Shown piece after piece: positions 1 through 7,312 of a stretch of 7,668 nt of DNA. A program made the translations under genes and the position numbers. This DNA is from an uncultured Blautia sp. (lineage in GTDB: Bacteria; Bacillota; Clostridia; Lachnospirales; Lachnospiraceae): contig CAKRPO010000078.1 in assembly GCA_934378195.1 (NCBI GenBank), positions 1-7,668 of the forward strand. Direction: 5' to 3'. Every line of letters starts with the position of its first letter. Positions within the stretch are counted from its first letter, which is position 1. The notes below the pieces were generated by a model. The model had not been told where the DNA came from. It did not search any database and saw only the letters and a list, made by a program, of their open reading frames with translations.

Positions 1-782
1 GAATCATTATCATCATTTTTGACCTTTGCAGTCTGACTTACTGTCTCATACAGGAAGATATCGTGCTTTTCACTCAGTTCCAGTCCACCATCTGCTGTAT
101 ATTCGCTGGCATTTGCCTGCTGTACACATGTTTTCATCTTGCGTACCTGATACCATGTCATAATCCCCGTCGGAATGATCATGATCACGAACGCCATAAG
201 CAAATCTGTAATGAACCGGCTGGTCACCGAGCCATCACTGATATCCATTGGGCGAATCTTCTGCCCTTCCGCAATACGGTCAAGTCCAGCCTCCAGATCA
301 TGAATCAACGACTGATAACCCCCAAACGGATCATCAGCTTTCAGATAAGTCTTACATTTATCCAGCATTTCGTCCTGGATTCTCGTAGAAAACTCATTCT
401 GTGTGTCTCCACGAAATACAATCGTAATGTTTCTTACTCCCGGCTGATGGAAAATGCACATACCTTCATGGGTATCTCCATATCCAATCTCATTTTCCTG
501 CATAAATTGTGCAGCATACTGGCGATAATCTTCATCCTCTCCCACATCCTGTGAAATCCAGAGAACAGCATCATATCCATATGTATCATATATATAGGCA
601 AGTTCATCATTAAGCTCCGTGATTTCCTCATCGCTCAGGATGTCGCAGTCATCAAAGACCCATGCGATTTCCTCATTTTCCTGTGCAGTATCTGTATCTG
701 CCGCATATACAGATGCCGGCACAGACATGCAAAGAGATATAGCCAACAGTGATCCACCTAAGACAACTTTCATTTTCTTCAT
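1..782 (-). CDS. TPM-domain membrane protein (YdjH/YgcG-like), 3' end cut off by window
   Basis: The gene reads leftward from ATG at 782 for 260 codons and is still open at base 1, so its C-terminus is missing. Residues 1-27 look like a signal peptide (Lys-rich start, hydrophobic core, cleavage near VYA|AD). Residues about 41-173 match the TPM fold: a WVFDDCDILSDEE-type opening, a central AVLWIS strand, then DEMLDKCKTYL and GGYQSLIHDLEAGL helices. A membrane helix follows at about 190-212, and the Arg/Lys residues after it predict a TPM domain outside and a tail in the cytoplasm. TPM proteins have been called phosphatases or assembly factors, and the activity here is unknown. The start directly abuts the TGA of the upstream zinc-ribbon gene, and the G-rich ribosome site lies inside that gene, which suggests translational coupling. 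The partner set matches B. subtilis YdjG-YdjH-YdjI. Confidence 0.85.
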   Translation of the reverse strand, partial: MKKMKVVLGGSLLAISLCMSVPASVYAADTDTAQENEEIAWVFDDCDILSDEEITELNDELAYIYDTYGYDAVLWISQDVGEDEDYRQYAAQFMQENEIGYGDTHEGMCIFHQPGVRNITIVFRGDTQNEFSTRIQDEMLDKCKTYLKADDPFGGYQSLIHDLEAGLDRIAEGQKIRPMDISDGSVTSRFITDLLMAFVIMIIPTGIMTWYQVRKMKTCVQQANASEYTADGGLELSEKHDIFLYETVSQTAKVKNDDND

Positions 783-1880
783 TCAGATCACCCCCATAAA
801 TCGTAGAGCCGTAACAATTGCTGTCATGGCTATCGTCAGCGGAATATGATGTTTAAACCAGTATTTTACTGCCAGATCTTTTCCCACCGGAAGATCACCG
901 ATCAGGCGTCCCGTCTGTCCGTTCATGGCAAAAGAATATGTTTTTCCATTCCATTTTGTATTCAGGAACCACACTGGAAAAAGGCCATATTTCACCTTGC
1001 CCTTGTTCGTTACAGTAATCTTCTCCTGCTTCGGTGTAACAGTCGCATATCCTTTGACACTTGCCTCAAAACTGTCTTTGACGCTCTGCTCCATTCGTTC
1101 ATACACACGTCCGGTCAGTTCGTCCGGTTCCTGATCATATTTATCTGCCATATAGCCGGACAGATACGACAGGTTGAATTCTGTCAGGTCCTGATACTCA
1201 TACGGTTCGATTGCTTCCATCATCGTATCATCAATTGCTTTGGATCCGTCCACCGGAATTTTGCGGAAATTAATCTTTCCGGCACGGGCAACATGATAAA
1301 ATTTGGTGGCTGTGTAGGTATAATCATCATCCTCCCATACTCTGGTCCTTGTCGCCTCATAACTGAACCTTCCTGCTGTATCCAGATCAAACAGCCAGAA
1401 AGGCACATATACCGCTTTGATCTCTTCCAGATGATTTTCATCCTTGAACACCTTTGGAAGAAGCGGTTTGCCCTCATAATGTGCTTTGAGTGCCTGCACA
1501 GCTTCTTTTTTAGACTTCATAAACGGAATGATATAATCCGGACGATAAATATCTTTGAACTGTTCCGGCATGATCATCGGATTATCACAATACGGACACA
1601 CCGTTGCTCCAGTTGTTTTTTCTGCCAACACTTCTGCTCCGCAGGAAGGGCAGCTCCACACTGCCATATTGGATTTCTCATCCGTCTGCCACTGCTCCGG
1701 TTCAAATCCCTTCCAGTGTTCTGTTTTATCTTCTTCTACTGTATCCTGCTGTTCAGCCAGCTTATCGAGTTCTTCCAGCGAATACTCCGTGCCACAGTAC
1801 TCACACTTCATTTTCTGAGATTTGCTGTCAAATGTAAGTCCCGCTGAACAGTTCGGACATTTGTAATTTACTGTATCCAC
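783..1880 (-). CDS. Double zinc-ribbon protein with C-terminal membrane anchor (YdjG-like; TFIIB-type zinc ribbon)
   Basis: This 365-residue protein starts at a GTG (1880-1878) chosen because a near-perfect ribosome site precedes it. Two four-Cys zinc ribbons are visible: C8/C11/C26/C29 (the type often named TFIIB-like) and C77/C80/C95/C98. An acidic linker rich in Glu and Asp joins them. The middle (about 110-330) is a mixed alpha/beta region with aromatic-rich strands and no catalytic motif I recognise. The last roughly 20 residues (IPLTIAMTAIVTALRF...) form a probable tail anchor, which would leave the zinc ribbons in the cytoplasm. It lies between the SPFH gene (17-nt gap) and the TPM gene (0-nt gap). 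In B. subtilis the corresponding membrane protein works with an SPFH protein and PspA in envelope stress, so a scaffold role is inferred rather than shown. Confidence 0.87.
   Translation of the reverse strand: MDTVNYKCPNCSAGLTFDSKSQKMKCEYCGTEYSLEELDKLAEQQDTVEEDKTEHWKGFEPEQWQTDEKSNMAVWSCPSCGAEVLAEKTTGATVCPYCDNPMIMPEQFKDIYRPDYIIPFMKSKKEAVQALKAHYEGKPLLPKVFKDENHLEEIKAVYVPFWLFDLDTAGRFSYEATRTRVWEDDDYTYTATKFYHVARAGKINFRKIPVDGSKAIDDTMMEAIEPYEYQDLTEFNLSYLSGYMADKYDQEPDELTGRVYERMEQSVKDSFEASVKGYATVTPKQEKITVTNKGKVKYGLFPVWFLNTKWNGKTYSFAMNGQTGRLIGDLPVGKDLAVKYWFKHHIPLTIAMTAIVTALRFMGVI
786..795 (-). promoter_or_regulatory. Ribosome binding site for the TPM gene, inside the upstream coding end
   Basis: GGGGGTGATC on the minus strand lies in the last codons of the zinc-ribbon gene. 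It is followed by the TGA stop and immediately by ATG at 782, with 8 nt from the G run to the start. The overlap of binding site and upstream coding sequence argues for coupled translation of the two membrane proteins. Confidence 0.7.
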
Positions 1881-1884
1881 CTGG

Positions 1885-1894
1885 TCACCTCCTT
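1885..1894 (-). promoter_or_regulatory. Strong ribosome binding site for the GTG-started zinc-ribbon gene
   Basis: On the minus strand the 17-nt gap after the SPFH stop carries AAGGAGGTGA, nearly full complementarity to the 16S 3' end. It is followed by CCAG and GTG, leaving 7 nt between AGGAGG and the start. This decides the GTG start at 1880, since no ATG lies at a comparable distance. The strong site may compensate for the weaker start codon. Confidence 0.85.
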
Positions 1895-1897
1895 AGG

Positions 1898-3115
1898 TTA
1901 AGGTCTTGGTTTCCCACATTCTGAGCAAAACTTGCCTGTATTTACTGCACCACATCCACATGTCCATGGTCCTGCCGGACGCGGCTGACCACATTCCGAA
2001 CAGAATTTGCCTGTGTTTACTGCGCCACAGGCACATGTCCATCCACTGCTCTGCTGTGGCTGCATTTGCGGCTGTGCTGTCTGAGTCTGCTGTGCTGTCT
2101 GAGTCTGCTGTCCCATCGCATACAGATTCTGTGCATTTGCTCCGCCCATATTTCCCGCCATATTCATTGCCGCAAAAGCCATTGCCGGTCCGGTCTTCTG
2201 ATTAGATGCTGCCGCCTGCATGGCACTTGCCTGTGCACCAACCATATGTGCTGCTGCCATTGTAGGATTACGAAAAGCAGCATTTCTCTGCAGTTCCTTG
2301 ATCATTGCTTCATCTTCTTCTGATGCTTTGACACTGGATACACCCAGAGAAACAATACAGATTCCTCTTAAATTATTCCATTTTTCAGAAAGGACCTGAT
2401 TTAATGCATCCGAGAGTTCCTGTGTATGTCCCGGAAGTGCACTGTAACGGATCCCCAGCTCGGAAATCTTCGCAAATGCCGGCTGCAATGCCGTCATCAG
2501 TTCGCTCTTAAGCTGTCCGTCAATCTCCTCTCTTTCATAATCCTGCTCTACATTTCCGCACACATTTGTATAGAACAGAATCGGATTCGCAATACGATAA
2601 CTATATTCACCAAAGCATTTGATAGAAATGTCCATATCCAGGCCAACATTGGTATCTACTACTCGGAACGGTACCGGATTTGGTGTACCATATTTATTGC
2701 CCACAAGTTCCTTGGTGTTCACAAAATATACTCTCTGATCCTTCGGTGTCTCTCCCCCAAACGTAAAACGCTTGCCAATCTGCTGAAAAACACTCTGAAT
2801 TCCAGCCCCCAGATCTCCACAGAAAACCGACGGCTCTGTAGACATATCATAGACATATTCGCCCGGCTCTGCACAAACATCCACAACTTTTCCCTGTTCT
2901 ACGATCAGCATGCACTGTCCGTCATTGACTGCGATCACAGATCCATTGGAAATGATGTTTTCGGATCCATGTTTGTTGGAAGATCTTCCAGAAACTTTTT
3001 TATGTGCTTTTGTAACCAGTATATCCGCCGGCATAGATTCACAGTAGAAATATTCTTTCCACTGATCTGCCATAACCCCACCTGCTGCTCCTACTGCCGC
3101 TTTAATTAATCCCAT
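1898..3115 (-). CDS. ydjI: SPFH-domain protein with two C-terminal zinc ribbons (YdjI-like, 'virion core protein' family)
   Basis: The protein has 405 residues and starts at ATG 3115, with AGGGAGG 8 nt upstream. A short Ala/Gly N-terminus (MGLIKAAVGAAGG) is followed by the stretch QWKEYF. The SPFH (stomatin/prohibitin/flotillin) region covers about residues 25-270, including the beta-rich VIAVNDGQCMLIVEQGKVV segment and a helical part with SEKWNNLRGI. An Ala/Met-rich helix (about 280-320) and a Gln/Thr linker follow. The C-terminus has two nearly identical 22-residue CxC-x8-CxxC ribbons (359-380 and 384-405). There is no clear membrane helix, so membrane association probably depends on partners. 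In B. subtilis YdjI is recruited by membrane proteins YdjG/YdjH and helps bring PspA to the membrane, and the same partners follow here. Lack of an adjacent pspA is the notable difference. Confidence 0.9.
   Translation of the reverse strand: MGLIKAAVGAAGGVMADQWKEYFYCESMPADILVTKAHKKVSGRSSNKHGSENIISNGSVIAVNDGQCMLIVEQGKVVDVCAEPGEYVYDMSTEPSVFCGDLGAGIQSVFQQIGKRFTFGGETPKDQRVYFVNTKELVGNKYGTPNPVPFRVVDTNVGLDMDISIKCFGEYSYRIANPILFYTNVCGNVEQDYEREEIDGQLKSELMTALQPAFAKISELGIRYSALPGHTQELSDALNQVLSEKWNNLRGICIVSLGVSSVKASEEDEAMIKELQRNAAFRNPTMAAAHMVGAQASAMQAAASNQKTGPAMAFAAMNMAGNMGGANAQNLYAMGQQTQTAQQTQTAQPQMQPQQSSGWTCACGAVNTGKFCSECGQPRPAGPWTCGCGAVNTGKFCSECGKPRP
1901..2041 (-). repeat. Tandem duplication of a zinc-ribbon module in the SPFH gene
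   Basis: Two 66-bp units, 1976-2041 and 1901-1966 (period 75 bp), each encode WTCxCGAVNTGKFCSECGxPRP and are joined by the residues AGP. Protein differences are only Ala/Gly in the CxC and Gln/Lys near the end. The DNA differs mainly at silent positions, so the duplication is not brand new and has been kept under protein-level selection. Confidence 0.9.
2071..2111 (-). repeat. 18-bp tandem repeat in the Gln/Thr linker of the SPFH gene
   Basis: Two perfect 18-bp copies (2071-2088 and 2089-2106, plus-strand unit GCTGTGCTGTCTGAGTCT) plus 5 bases of a third encode repeated Gln-Thr-Gln-Thr-Ala-Gln in the linker before the zinc ribbons. Being in frame and exact, it can gain or lose copies by slippage and so change linker length without breaking the protein. 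Confidence 0.85.
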
Positions 3116-3191
3116 ACGTAATTCCTCCCTTTCTGAGAACCACTCTTTAAGAGCTTATTATATTACCATTCACAATAATTTTATTATTGCC
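3116..3191 (-). promoter_or_regulatory. Gap between the DUF1015 gene and the SPFH gene
   Basis: These 76 AT-rich bases hold the SPFH ribosome site (AGGGAGG), a 7-bp AT-only inverted repeat (CAATAAT/ATTATTG, 3173-3189) with a 3-nt loop, and an 11-bp palindrome CTCTTTAAGAG (about 3144-3154). A TATAAT lies at 3162-3157 on the minus strand but lacks a matching -35 at 16-18 bp. The repeat lacks a GC-rich stem and T tract, so a strong terminator is not seen. Read-through from the DUF1015 promoter into the trio is possible, and so is a separate promoter here. Confidence 0.4.
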
Positions 3192-4436
3192 TTATGAAAG
3201 TTTATGTATAAACAGACCGCTTCGAAGTTTCGGCTCAAACCATGTAGATTTCGGCGGCATAAGTTTATTTTCATCTGCAATCTGCATCAGATCTTCCATC
3301 GCCGTCGGGAACATGGCAAATGCCACTCCGCCTGTCTTATCCGCAATTTCAGCGAGTTCGTGCAATTTATGACTTCCACCCACAAAACGAATTCTCTGAT
3401 CTGTACGAGGATCTCCGATACCCAGGATCGGGGCAAGAACTTTCTCCTGAAGGATGGAAACATCCAGCTGTCCTACCACATCCTTCTTTGCATATACATC
3501 TTCCCATGCTCGAAGATGATACCAGTTTCCGCCCACATACATACCCATACAGTGTTTCTCTACCGGCTTACATGGAAATCCCGGCATAATCATCAATTCA
3601 AAGTTGAATTTCAAGCTGGCAATGAACGCATGCTCTTCCATTCCATTCAAATCGCGAACGACACGATTATATGCCAGAATCTTTAACTGATCATATGGAA
3701 AAACTACTGAAAGGAAATAATTAAACTCCTCACTTCCATCATAATCCGGATGTTCTTCTCTTCGTTTGAGTCCAACTTTTACTGCTGATGCAGCTCTGTG
3801 ATGTCCATCTGCTATGTATATGGAAGGAATATTTCCAAACTGTTCCCTGATTGTCTGAATCTCATCCTCTCCGTCTATTACCCACACGCGATGTCCGATT
3901 TCATCATCAGCAACAAAATCATATACTGCTGTATGAGATGTCTTCCATTGTTCCATCAACTCAAGAAGCTCCTGTGGATATCTGCACGCAAGATAGATCG
4001 GACCGGTATTTGCATCACATACGTCCACATGACGAATACGATCCTGTTCTTTGTCTTCTCTGGTCAATTCATGTTTCTTCACAACACCGTTCATATAATC
4101 ATCAATGGAACAGCAGCCAACCAGTCCTGTCTGTGTCTTTCCCTTACGGGTAAGTTCATAAATATAATAACACGGTGTTTCATCCTGTTTCATTACACCA
4201 TTTTTTTCCATATTCAACAGGTTCTGTCTTGCGCGTTCATACACCTTTGGCTCGTACAGATCTGTCTCATCCGGCAGATCCATCTCTGCGCGATCCACAT
4301 GCAGGAAAGAATCCGGGTTCTTATCTCCTATTGCCTTCGCCTCTGCACGATCTACCACATCATATGGAAGCGCCGCTACAGCTGCTGCTTTCTCCGGAAC
4401 AGGACGTAATGCCCGGAACGCCTGAAAAATAGCCAT
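3192..4436 (-). CDS. DUF1015 family protein with DGHHR motif
   Basis: The protein is 414 residues from ATG 4436 (MAIFQAFRALRP...). Another in-frame ATG at 4442 is only 3 nt from the AGGAG, whereas 4436 lies 9 nt from it. The open frame extends to an ATG at 4517, but that position lies upstream of the predicted promoter, so it is not used. Family hallmarks are the N-terminal FRALRP and LPYDVVD segments, an NPDSFLHVDRAE stretch, and the central IADGHHRAASA motif (D210-R214). No signal peptide or membrane segment is seen, so it should be cytoplasmic. The function is unsettled. The DGHHR motif recalls the ParB/sulfiredoxin-like free serine kinases, and DUF1015 genes are often found near serine-pathway genes in Firmicutes. 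That link is inference. It is transcribed divergently from dpaL. Confidence 0.88.
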   Translation of the reverse strand: MAIFQAFRALRPVPEKAAAVAALPYDVVDRAEAKAIGDKNPDSFLHVDRAEMDLPDETDLYEPKVYERARQNLLNMEKNGVMKQDETPCYYIYELTRKGKTQTGLVGCCSIDDYMNGVVKKHELTREDKEQDRIRHVDVCDANTGPIYLACRYPQELLELMEQWKTSHTAVYDFVADDEIGHRVWVIDGEDEIQTIREQFGNIPSIYIADGHHRAASAVKVGLKRREEHPDYDGSEEFNYFLSVVFPYDQLKILAYNRVVRDLNGMEEHAFIASLKFNFELMIMPGFPCKPVEKHCMGMYVGGNWYHLRAWEDVYAKKDVVGQLDVSILQEKVLAPILGIGDPRTDQRIRFVGGSHKLHELAEIADKTGGVAFAMFPTAMEDLMQIADENKLMPPKSTWFEPKLRSGLFIHKLS

Positions 4437-4485
4437 ATTCATTGTCTCCTTTTCTGTCTCATCACCTATGTATAAAGATAGTTCT

Positions 4486-4514
4486 ATTTTATCATAGTGG
4501 AGGTCTATTTTCAA
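4486..4514 (-). promoter_or_regulatory. Sigma-A promoter for the DUF1015 gene
   Basis: On the minus strand TTGAAA (4514-4509) and TAAAAT (4491-4486) are separated by exactly 17 bp, each one base from consensus. Transcription should begin near 4479, giving a leader of about 43 nt with AAAAGGAGA before the ATG at 4436. Its position rules out the longer reading frame that starts at 4517. Confidence 0.72.
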
Positions 4515-4524
4515 CAAATGCCAC

Positions 4525-4581
4525 TTTTTTTCTGGTATGCTAACTTTTTTTGTGAAAACCTAAATTTTTTTGTATTTTCTC
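4525..4581 (+). promoter_or_regulatory. Three phased T7 tracts upstream of the dpaL promoter (curved DNA / UP-like element)
   Basis: T7 runs at 4525-4531, 4545-4551 and 4565-4571 recur at exactly 20 bp, about two helical turns, with a further T4 at 4575-4578. The last two sit in a 20-bp imperfect direct repeat beginning CTAA (4540-4559 and 4560-4579). Regularly spaced A/T tracts bend DNA, and the block ends just before the dpaL -35, where an UP element would contact the RNA polymerase alpha subunit. The same tracts lie behind the divergent DUF1015 promoter. A regulator site cannot be excluded. Confidence 0.6.
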
Positions 4582-4609
4582 TTGCAAATTTATATATTTA
4601 TGATATGAT
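4582..4609 (+). promoter_or_regulatory. Sigma-A promoter for dpaL-ygeY
   Basis: TTGCAA (4582-4587) and TATGAT (4604-4609) are spaced by 16 bp, and the spacer is almost entirely A/T. Transcription would start near 4616, giving a leader of about 55 nt. The leader contains a weak AT-only inverted repeat (AAAAATT 4627-4633, AATTTTT 4647-4653) just before the ribosome site. It is too short for a typical riboswitch. Confidence 0.7.
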
Positions 4610-4655
4610 AGTTTTAGAAAGAAAAGAAAAATTATGAGTTCAAAAGAATTTTTTT

Positions 4656-4663
4656 AAGGAGGG
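4656..4663 (+). promoter_or_regulatory. Ribosome binding site of dpaL
   Basis: AAGGAGGG lies 7 nt before ATG 4671, right after a T7 run. It is close to the ideal sequence and distance, which fits a highly translated catabolic enzyme and fixes the start. Confidence 0.85.
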
Positions 4664-4670
4664 TTTCTGC

Positions 4671-5900
4671 ATGACAGAAGGTTTAAAATGGACTGTCAAT
4701 CATGTTGACAAATCTGATGACAAGCATCTCGAATTAATGTCCGAAGAAAACGTGAAAAAGGCCAATGAATTTCACAGGAGTTTCCCACAATATACAGTCA
4801 CGCCTCTTCAGGATCTGGCTGCGCTGGCATCCTATCTGGGTGTTAAGAGCATCCACTGCAAAGATGAGTCTTACCGTTTCGGACTGAACGCTTTTAAAGT
4901 TCTCGGCGGTTCCTACGCAATGGGCCGTTACATAGCAAAAGAAGTTGGTAAAGATATCAGTGAACTTCCATATGCCATTCTTTCTTCTGAAGAATTAAGA
5001 AAGGAATTTGGACAGGCTACCTTCTTCACCGCAACAGATGGAAATCACGGACGTGGAGTTGCATGGGCTGCCAACCGTCTTGGACAAAAGGCAGTTGTCC
5101 GCATGCCAAAGGGAACAACCAAGACTCGTTTTGATAACATTGCAAAGGAAGGTGCTACAGTCACCATCGAAGAAGTCAACTATGATGACTGCGTAAGAAT
5201 GGCTGCAGCTGAAGCTGCCAAAACAGAGCACGGCATCATCGTTCAGGATACTGCATGGGACGGATACGAAGAAATCCCTTCATGGATTATGCAGGGATAC
5301 GGAACGATGGTTATGGAAGCTGACCAGCAGCTTAAAGAAGCCGGTATTGACCGCCCGACGCACGTATTTGTCCAGGCAGGTGTTGGTTCTCTTGCCGGAG
5401 CAGTTGTCGGATACTTCGCACACAAATACAAAGAAAACCCACCGGTCATGGTTGTCTGCGAAGCAAGTGCAGCTGACTGCCTGTACCGTTCTGCAATGAA
5501 GGAATCCGGAGATCTTGTAAACGTAAGCGGTGACCTTCAGACCATCATGGCTGGTCTCGCATGCGGCGAAGCAAATACTATTGGATGGGATATCCTCAGA
5601 AATCATGTTTCTGTATTTGCCTCCTGTCCTGACTGGATGAGTGCCAAGGCTACAAGAATCTATGCCAATCCACTCGGTAATGATCCACACATTGTTTCCG
5701 GTGAATCTGGATCTGTTCCACTTGGTCTGTGCTTTACTGCTCTTCACGATGAAGACGCAAAAGATCTCAAAGAAGCCATGAAGCTGGATGAGAACTCCAA
5801 CATTCTTGTCATCTCCACAGAAGGTGACACCGATCCGGTTCGTTACCGCGAGATCGTATGGGATGGGCTGTACGGAACAAATGAATCCTTAAGCAAATAA
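4671..5900 (+). CDS. dpaL: 2,3-Diaminopropionate ammonia-lyase (PLP enzyme, YgeX)
   Basis: This is a 409-residue fold-type II PLP enzyme that converts 2,3-diaminopropionate to pyruvate and two ammonia (EC 4.3.1.15). The Schiff-base lysine is K76 in [12 protein letters not shown], a family signature. D123 in [10 protein letters not shown] and D193 in [13 protein letters not shown] correspond by motif to the two acidic residues that let the E. coli enzyme act on both D and L isomers. The glycine-rich QAGVGSLAG (235-243) fits phosphate binding of the cofactor. Length matches the E. coli YgeX family (about 400), and no signal peptide is seen, so it is cytoplasmic. It leads a probable operon with ygeY 47 nt downstream without a terminator between. 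In purine-degrading clusters it is thought to perform the last step to pyruvate. That pathway role is inferred from the neighbours. Confidence 0.95.
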   Translation: MTEGLKWTVNHVDKSDDKHLELMSEENVKKANEFHRSFPQYTVTPLQDLAALASYLGVKSIHCKDESYRFGLNAFKVLGGSYAMGRYIAKEVGKDISELPYAILSSEELRKEFGQATFFTATDGNHGRGVAWAANRLGQKAVVRMPKGTTKTRFDNIAKEGATVTIEEVNYDDCVRMAAAEAAKTEHGIIVQDTAWDGYEEIPSWIMQGYGTMVMEADQQLKEAGIDRPTHVFVQAGVGSLAGAVVGYFAHKYKENPPVMVVCEASAADCLYRSAMKESGDLVNVSGDLQTIMAGLACGEANTIGWDILRNHVSVFASCPDWMSAKATRIYANPLGNDPHIVSGESGSVPLGLCFTALHDEDAKDLKEAMKLDENSNILVISTEGDTDPVRYREIVWDGLYGTNESLSK

Positions 5901-5947
5901 TCAAAAAACTCAAAAACTATTTTCATATGTATGGGAGGAACTTTAAA

Positions 5948-7258
5948 ATGGATTACATCAAAATCAAAGAAGCTGCTCAGAATTATCAGGACGACATGGT
6001 CAAATTCTTAAGAGCAATCGTTAAAAATCCTGGCGAAAGCTGCGACGAAAGAAAACATATCGAAACAATCGAAGCTGAAATGAAAAAGCTGAACTTTGAC
6101 GAAGTTACCATTGATCCACAGGGTAACGTCATCGGTTACATGGGAAACGGCGACAAGATTCTCGCTTTTGATGCTCACATTGATACAGTTGGTATCGGTA
6201 ATATCGAAAACTGGAACTTTGATCCATACGAAGGATACGAAACAGAAGAAGAAATCGGCGGCCGTGGCGTATCTGACCAGTGCGGTGGTCTTGTATCTGC
6301 CGTATACGGTGCAAGAATCATGAAAGACATGGATCTGATCCCGGACGGATACAAGATCATGGTAGTCGGAACTGTTCAGGAAGAAGACTGTGATGGTCTC
6401 TGCTGGCAGTACATCATCAACGAAGACAAAATTCGTCCGGAATTCGTAGTTTCCACTGAGCCGACTGACGGAGGTATCTACAGAGGTCAGCGTGGACGTA
6501 TGGAAATCCGTATTGATGTAAAAGGAGTTTCCTGCCATGGTTCTGCTCCGGAACGTGGTGACAATGCAATCTACAAAATGGCTGACATCCTTCAGGATGT
6601 ACGTTCCCTCAACGAGAACGATGATGCCGATGAAACCGAAATCAAAGGTCTTGTTAAAATGCTCAACCCGAAATACAACCCTGACTGGGAAGAGGCTCGT
6701 TTCCTTGGACGCGGTACAGTAACCGTATCACAGATCTTCTACACCTCTCCTAGCCGTTGTGCAGTCGCTGACTCGTGTGCAGTATCTCTTGACCGTCGTA
6801 TGACATTCGGAGAGACATGGGAAAGCTGCCTGGATGAGATCCGCGCTCTTCCAAGCGTTCAGAAATATGGTGATGATGTTGTTGTATCCATGTACAACTA
6901 TGATCGTCCTTCCTACACAGGATGCAAATACGAGATCGAATGCTACTTCCCGACATGGGCTATTCCGAAAGACCACAAAGTAACAAAAGCTCTTGAGGAC
7001 GCTTACAAGAATCTGTACGGCGAAACCCGTCTTGGAAATGCCGAAACAGAAGAAATGAGAAAATCTCGTCCACTTACAGATAAATGGACATTCTCAACAA
7101 ACGGCGTATCTATCATGGGACGTAACGGAATCCCTTGCATCGGATTTGGACCTGGTGCTGAAGCACAGGCACATGCTCCGAATGAGAAAACTTGGAAGGT
7201 CGATCTCGTGAGATGTGCAGCTGTTTATGCAGCTTTACCTACTTCTTATTGCAAATAA
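5948..7258 (+). CDS. ygeY: YgeY family M20 metallohydrolase (selenium-metabolism-associated)
   Basis: The protein has 436 residues from ATG 5948 ([11 protein letters not shown]), with GGGAGGAA 9 nt ahead. An ATG at 5927 in the same frame lies before the ribosome site and is unlikely. All M20 metal and catalytic positions are visible: H77 and D79 in FDAHIDTVG, bridging D110 in GVSDQCGG, catalytic E145 and ligand E146 in TVQEEDCDG, an acidic ligand in STEPTDGG (E171 or D174), and H409 in QAHAPNEK. The [16 protein letters not shown] segment marks the lid/dimerisation domain. Such enzymes use two metal ions, usually zinc, to cut amide or ureido bonds. The exact substrate is not established, and a ureido or N-carbamoyl compound feeding DpaL is a reasonable inference. 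The family is found with DpaL, YgeW, hydantoinase and xanthine-dehydrogenase-like genes. Confidence 0.93.
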   Translation: MDYIKIKEAAQNYQDDMVKFLRAIVKNPGESCDERKHIETIEAEMKKLNFDEVTIDPQGNVIGYMGNGDKILAFDAHIDTVGIGNIENWNFDPYEGYETEEEIGGRGVSDQCGGLVSAVYGARIMKDMDLIPDGYKIMVVGTVQEEDCDGLCWQYIINEDKIRPEFVVSTEPTDGGIYRGQRGRMEIRIDVKGVSCHGSAPERGDNAIYKMADILQDVRSLNENDDADETEIKGLVKMLNPKYNPDWEEARFLGRGTVTVSQIFYTSPSRCAVADSCAVSLDRRMTFGETWESCLDEIRALPSVQKYGDDVVVSMYNYDRPSYTGCKYEIECYFPTWAIPKDHKVTKALEDAYKNLYGETRLGNAETEEMRKSRPLTDKWTFSTNGVSIMGRNGIPCIGFGPGAEAQAHAPNEKTWKVDLVRCAAVYAALPTSYCK

Positions 7259-7312
7259 AAAACCGCAAAGGGAGCAGCGCCCTGCTCCCTCTGCACACCC
7301 TTCGGGCTTTTT
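7257..7312. terminator. Bidirectional-type intrinsic terminator after ygeY
   Basis: The 9-bp perfect arms AGGGAGCAG (7269-7277) and CTGCTCCCT (7282-7290) with a 4-nt loop begin 10 nt after the ygeY stop. Arms extend to 7265 and 7294 with one non-Watson-Crick position. Read on the plus strand this is an A.C mismatch and the T5 (7308-7312) comes 17 nt after the stem, behind a small CCCTTCGGG hairpin. Read on the minus strand it is a G.U wobble and a T6 follows after only 2 nt. It therefore looks like the end of the dpaL-ygeY transcript, but is more canonical in the opposite direction. Confidence 0.75.

Noticed and set aside
846..1847. A 333-codon plus-strand open frame
   Set aside because: It lies wholly antisense to the zinc-ribbon gene, whose Cys motifs, ribosome site and operon spacing are clear. 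Its translation is Cys/His/Phe-rich with no recognisable domain.
2426..3109. A 227-codon plus-strand open frame
   Set aside because: It is antisense to the SPFH gene and shows no ribosome site or domain, so it is a shadow frame.
3157..3162. TATAAT as a promoter -10 for the SPFH gene
   Set aside because: No -35-like hexamer occurs at 15-19 bp, and the region is so AT-rich that a chance match is expected.
3173..3189. Inverted repeat CAATAAT/ATTATTG as a terminator of the DUF1015 gene
   Set aside because: The stem is almost entirely A/T and no T tract follows on the minus strand.
4437..4517. Extended N-terminus for the DUF1015 protein starting at 4517
   Set aside because: The added residues do not resemble the family, and the start lies upstream of the TTGAAA-17-TAAAAT promoter. 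The AGGAG site supports 4436.
4616..4670. Riboswitch in the dpaL leader
   Set aside because: The leader is only about 55 nt with an AT-only weak hairpin and no purine- or amino-acid-type aptamer core.
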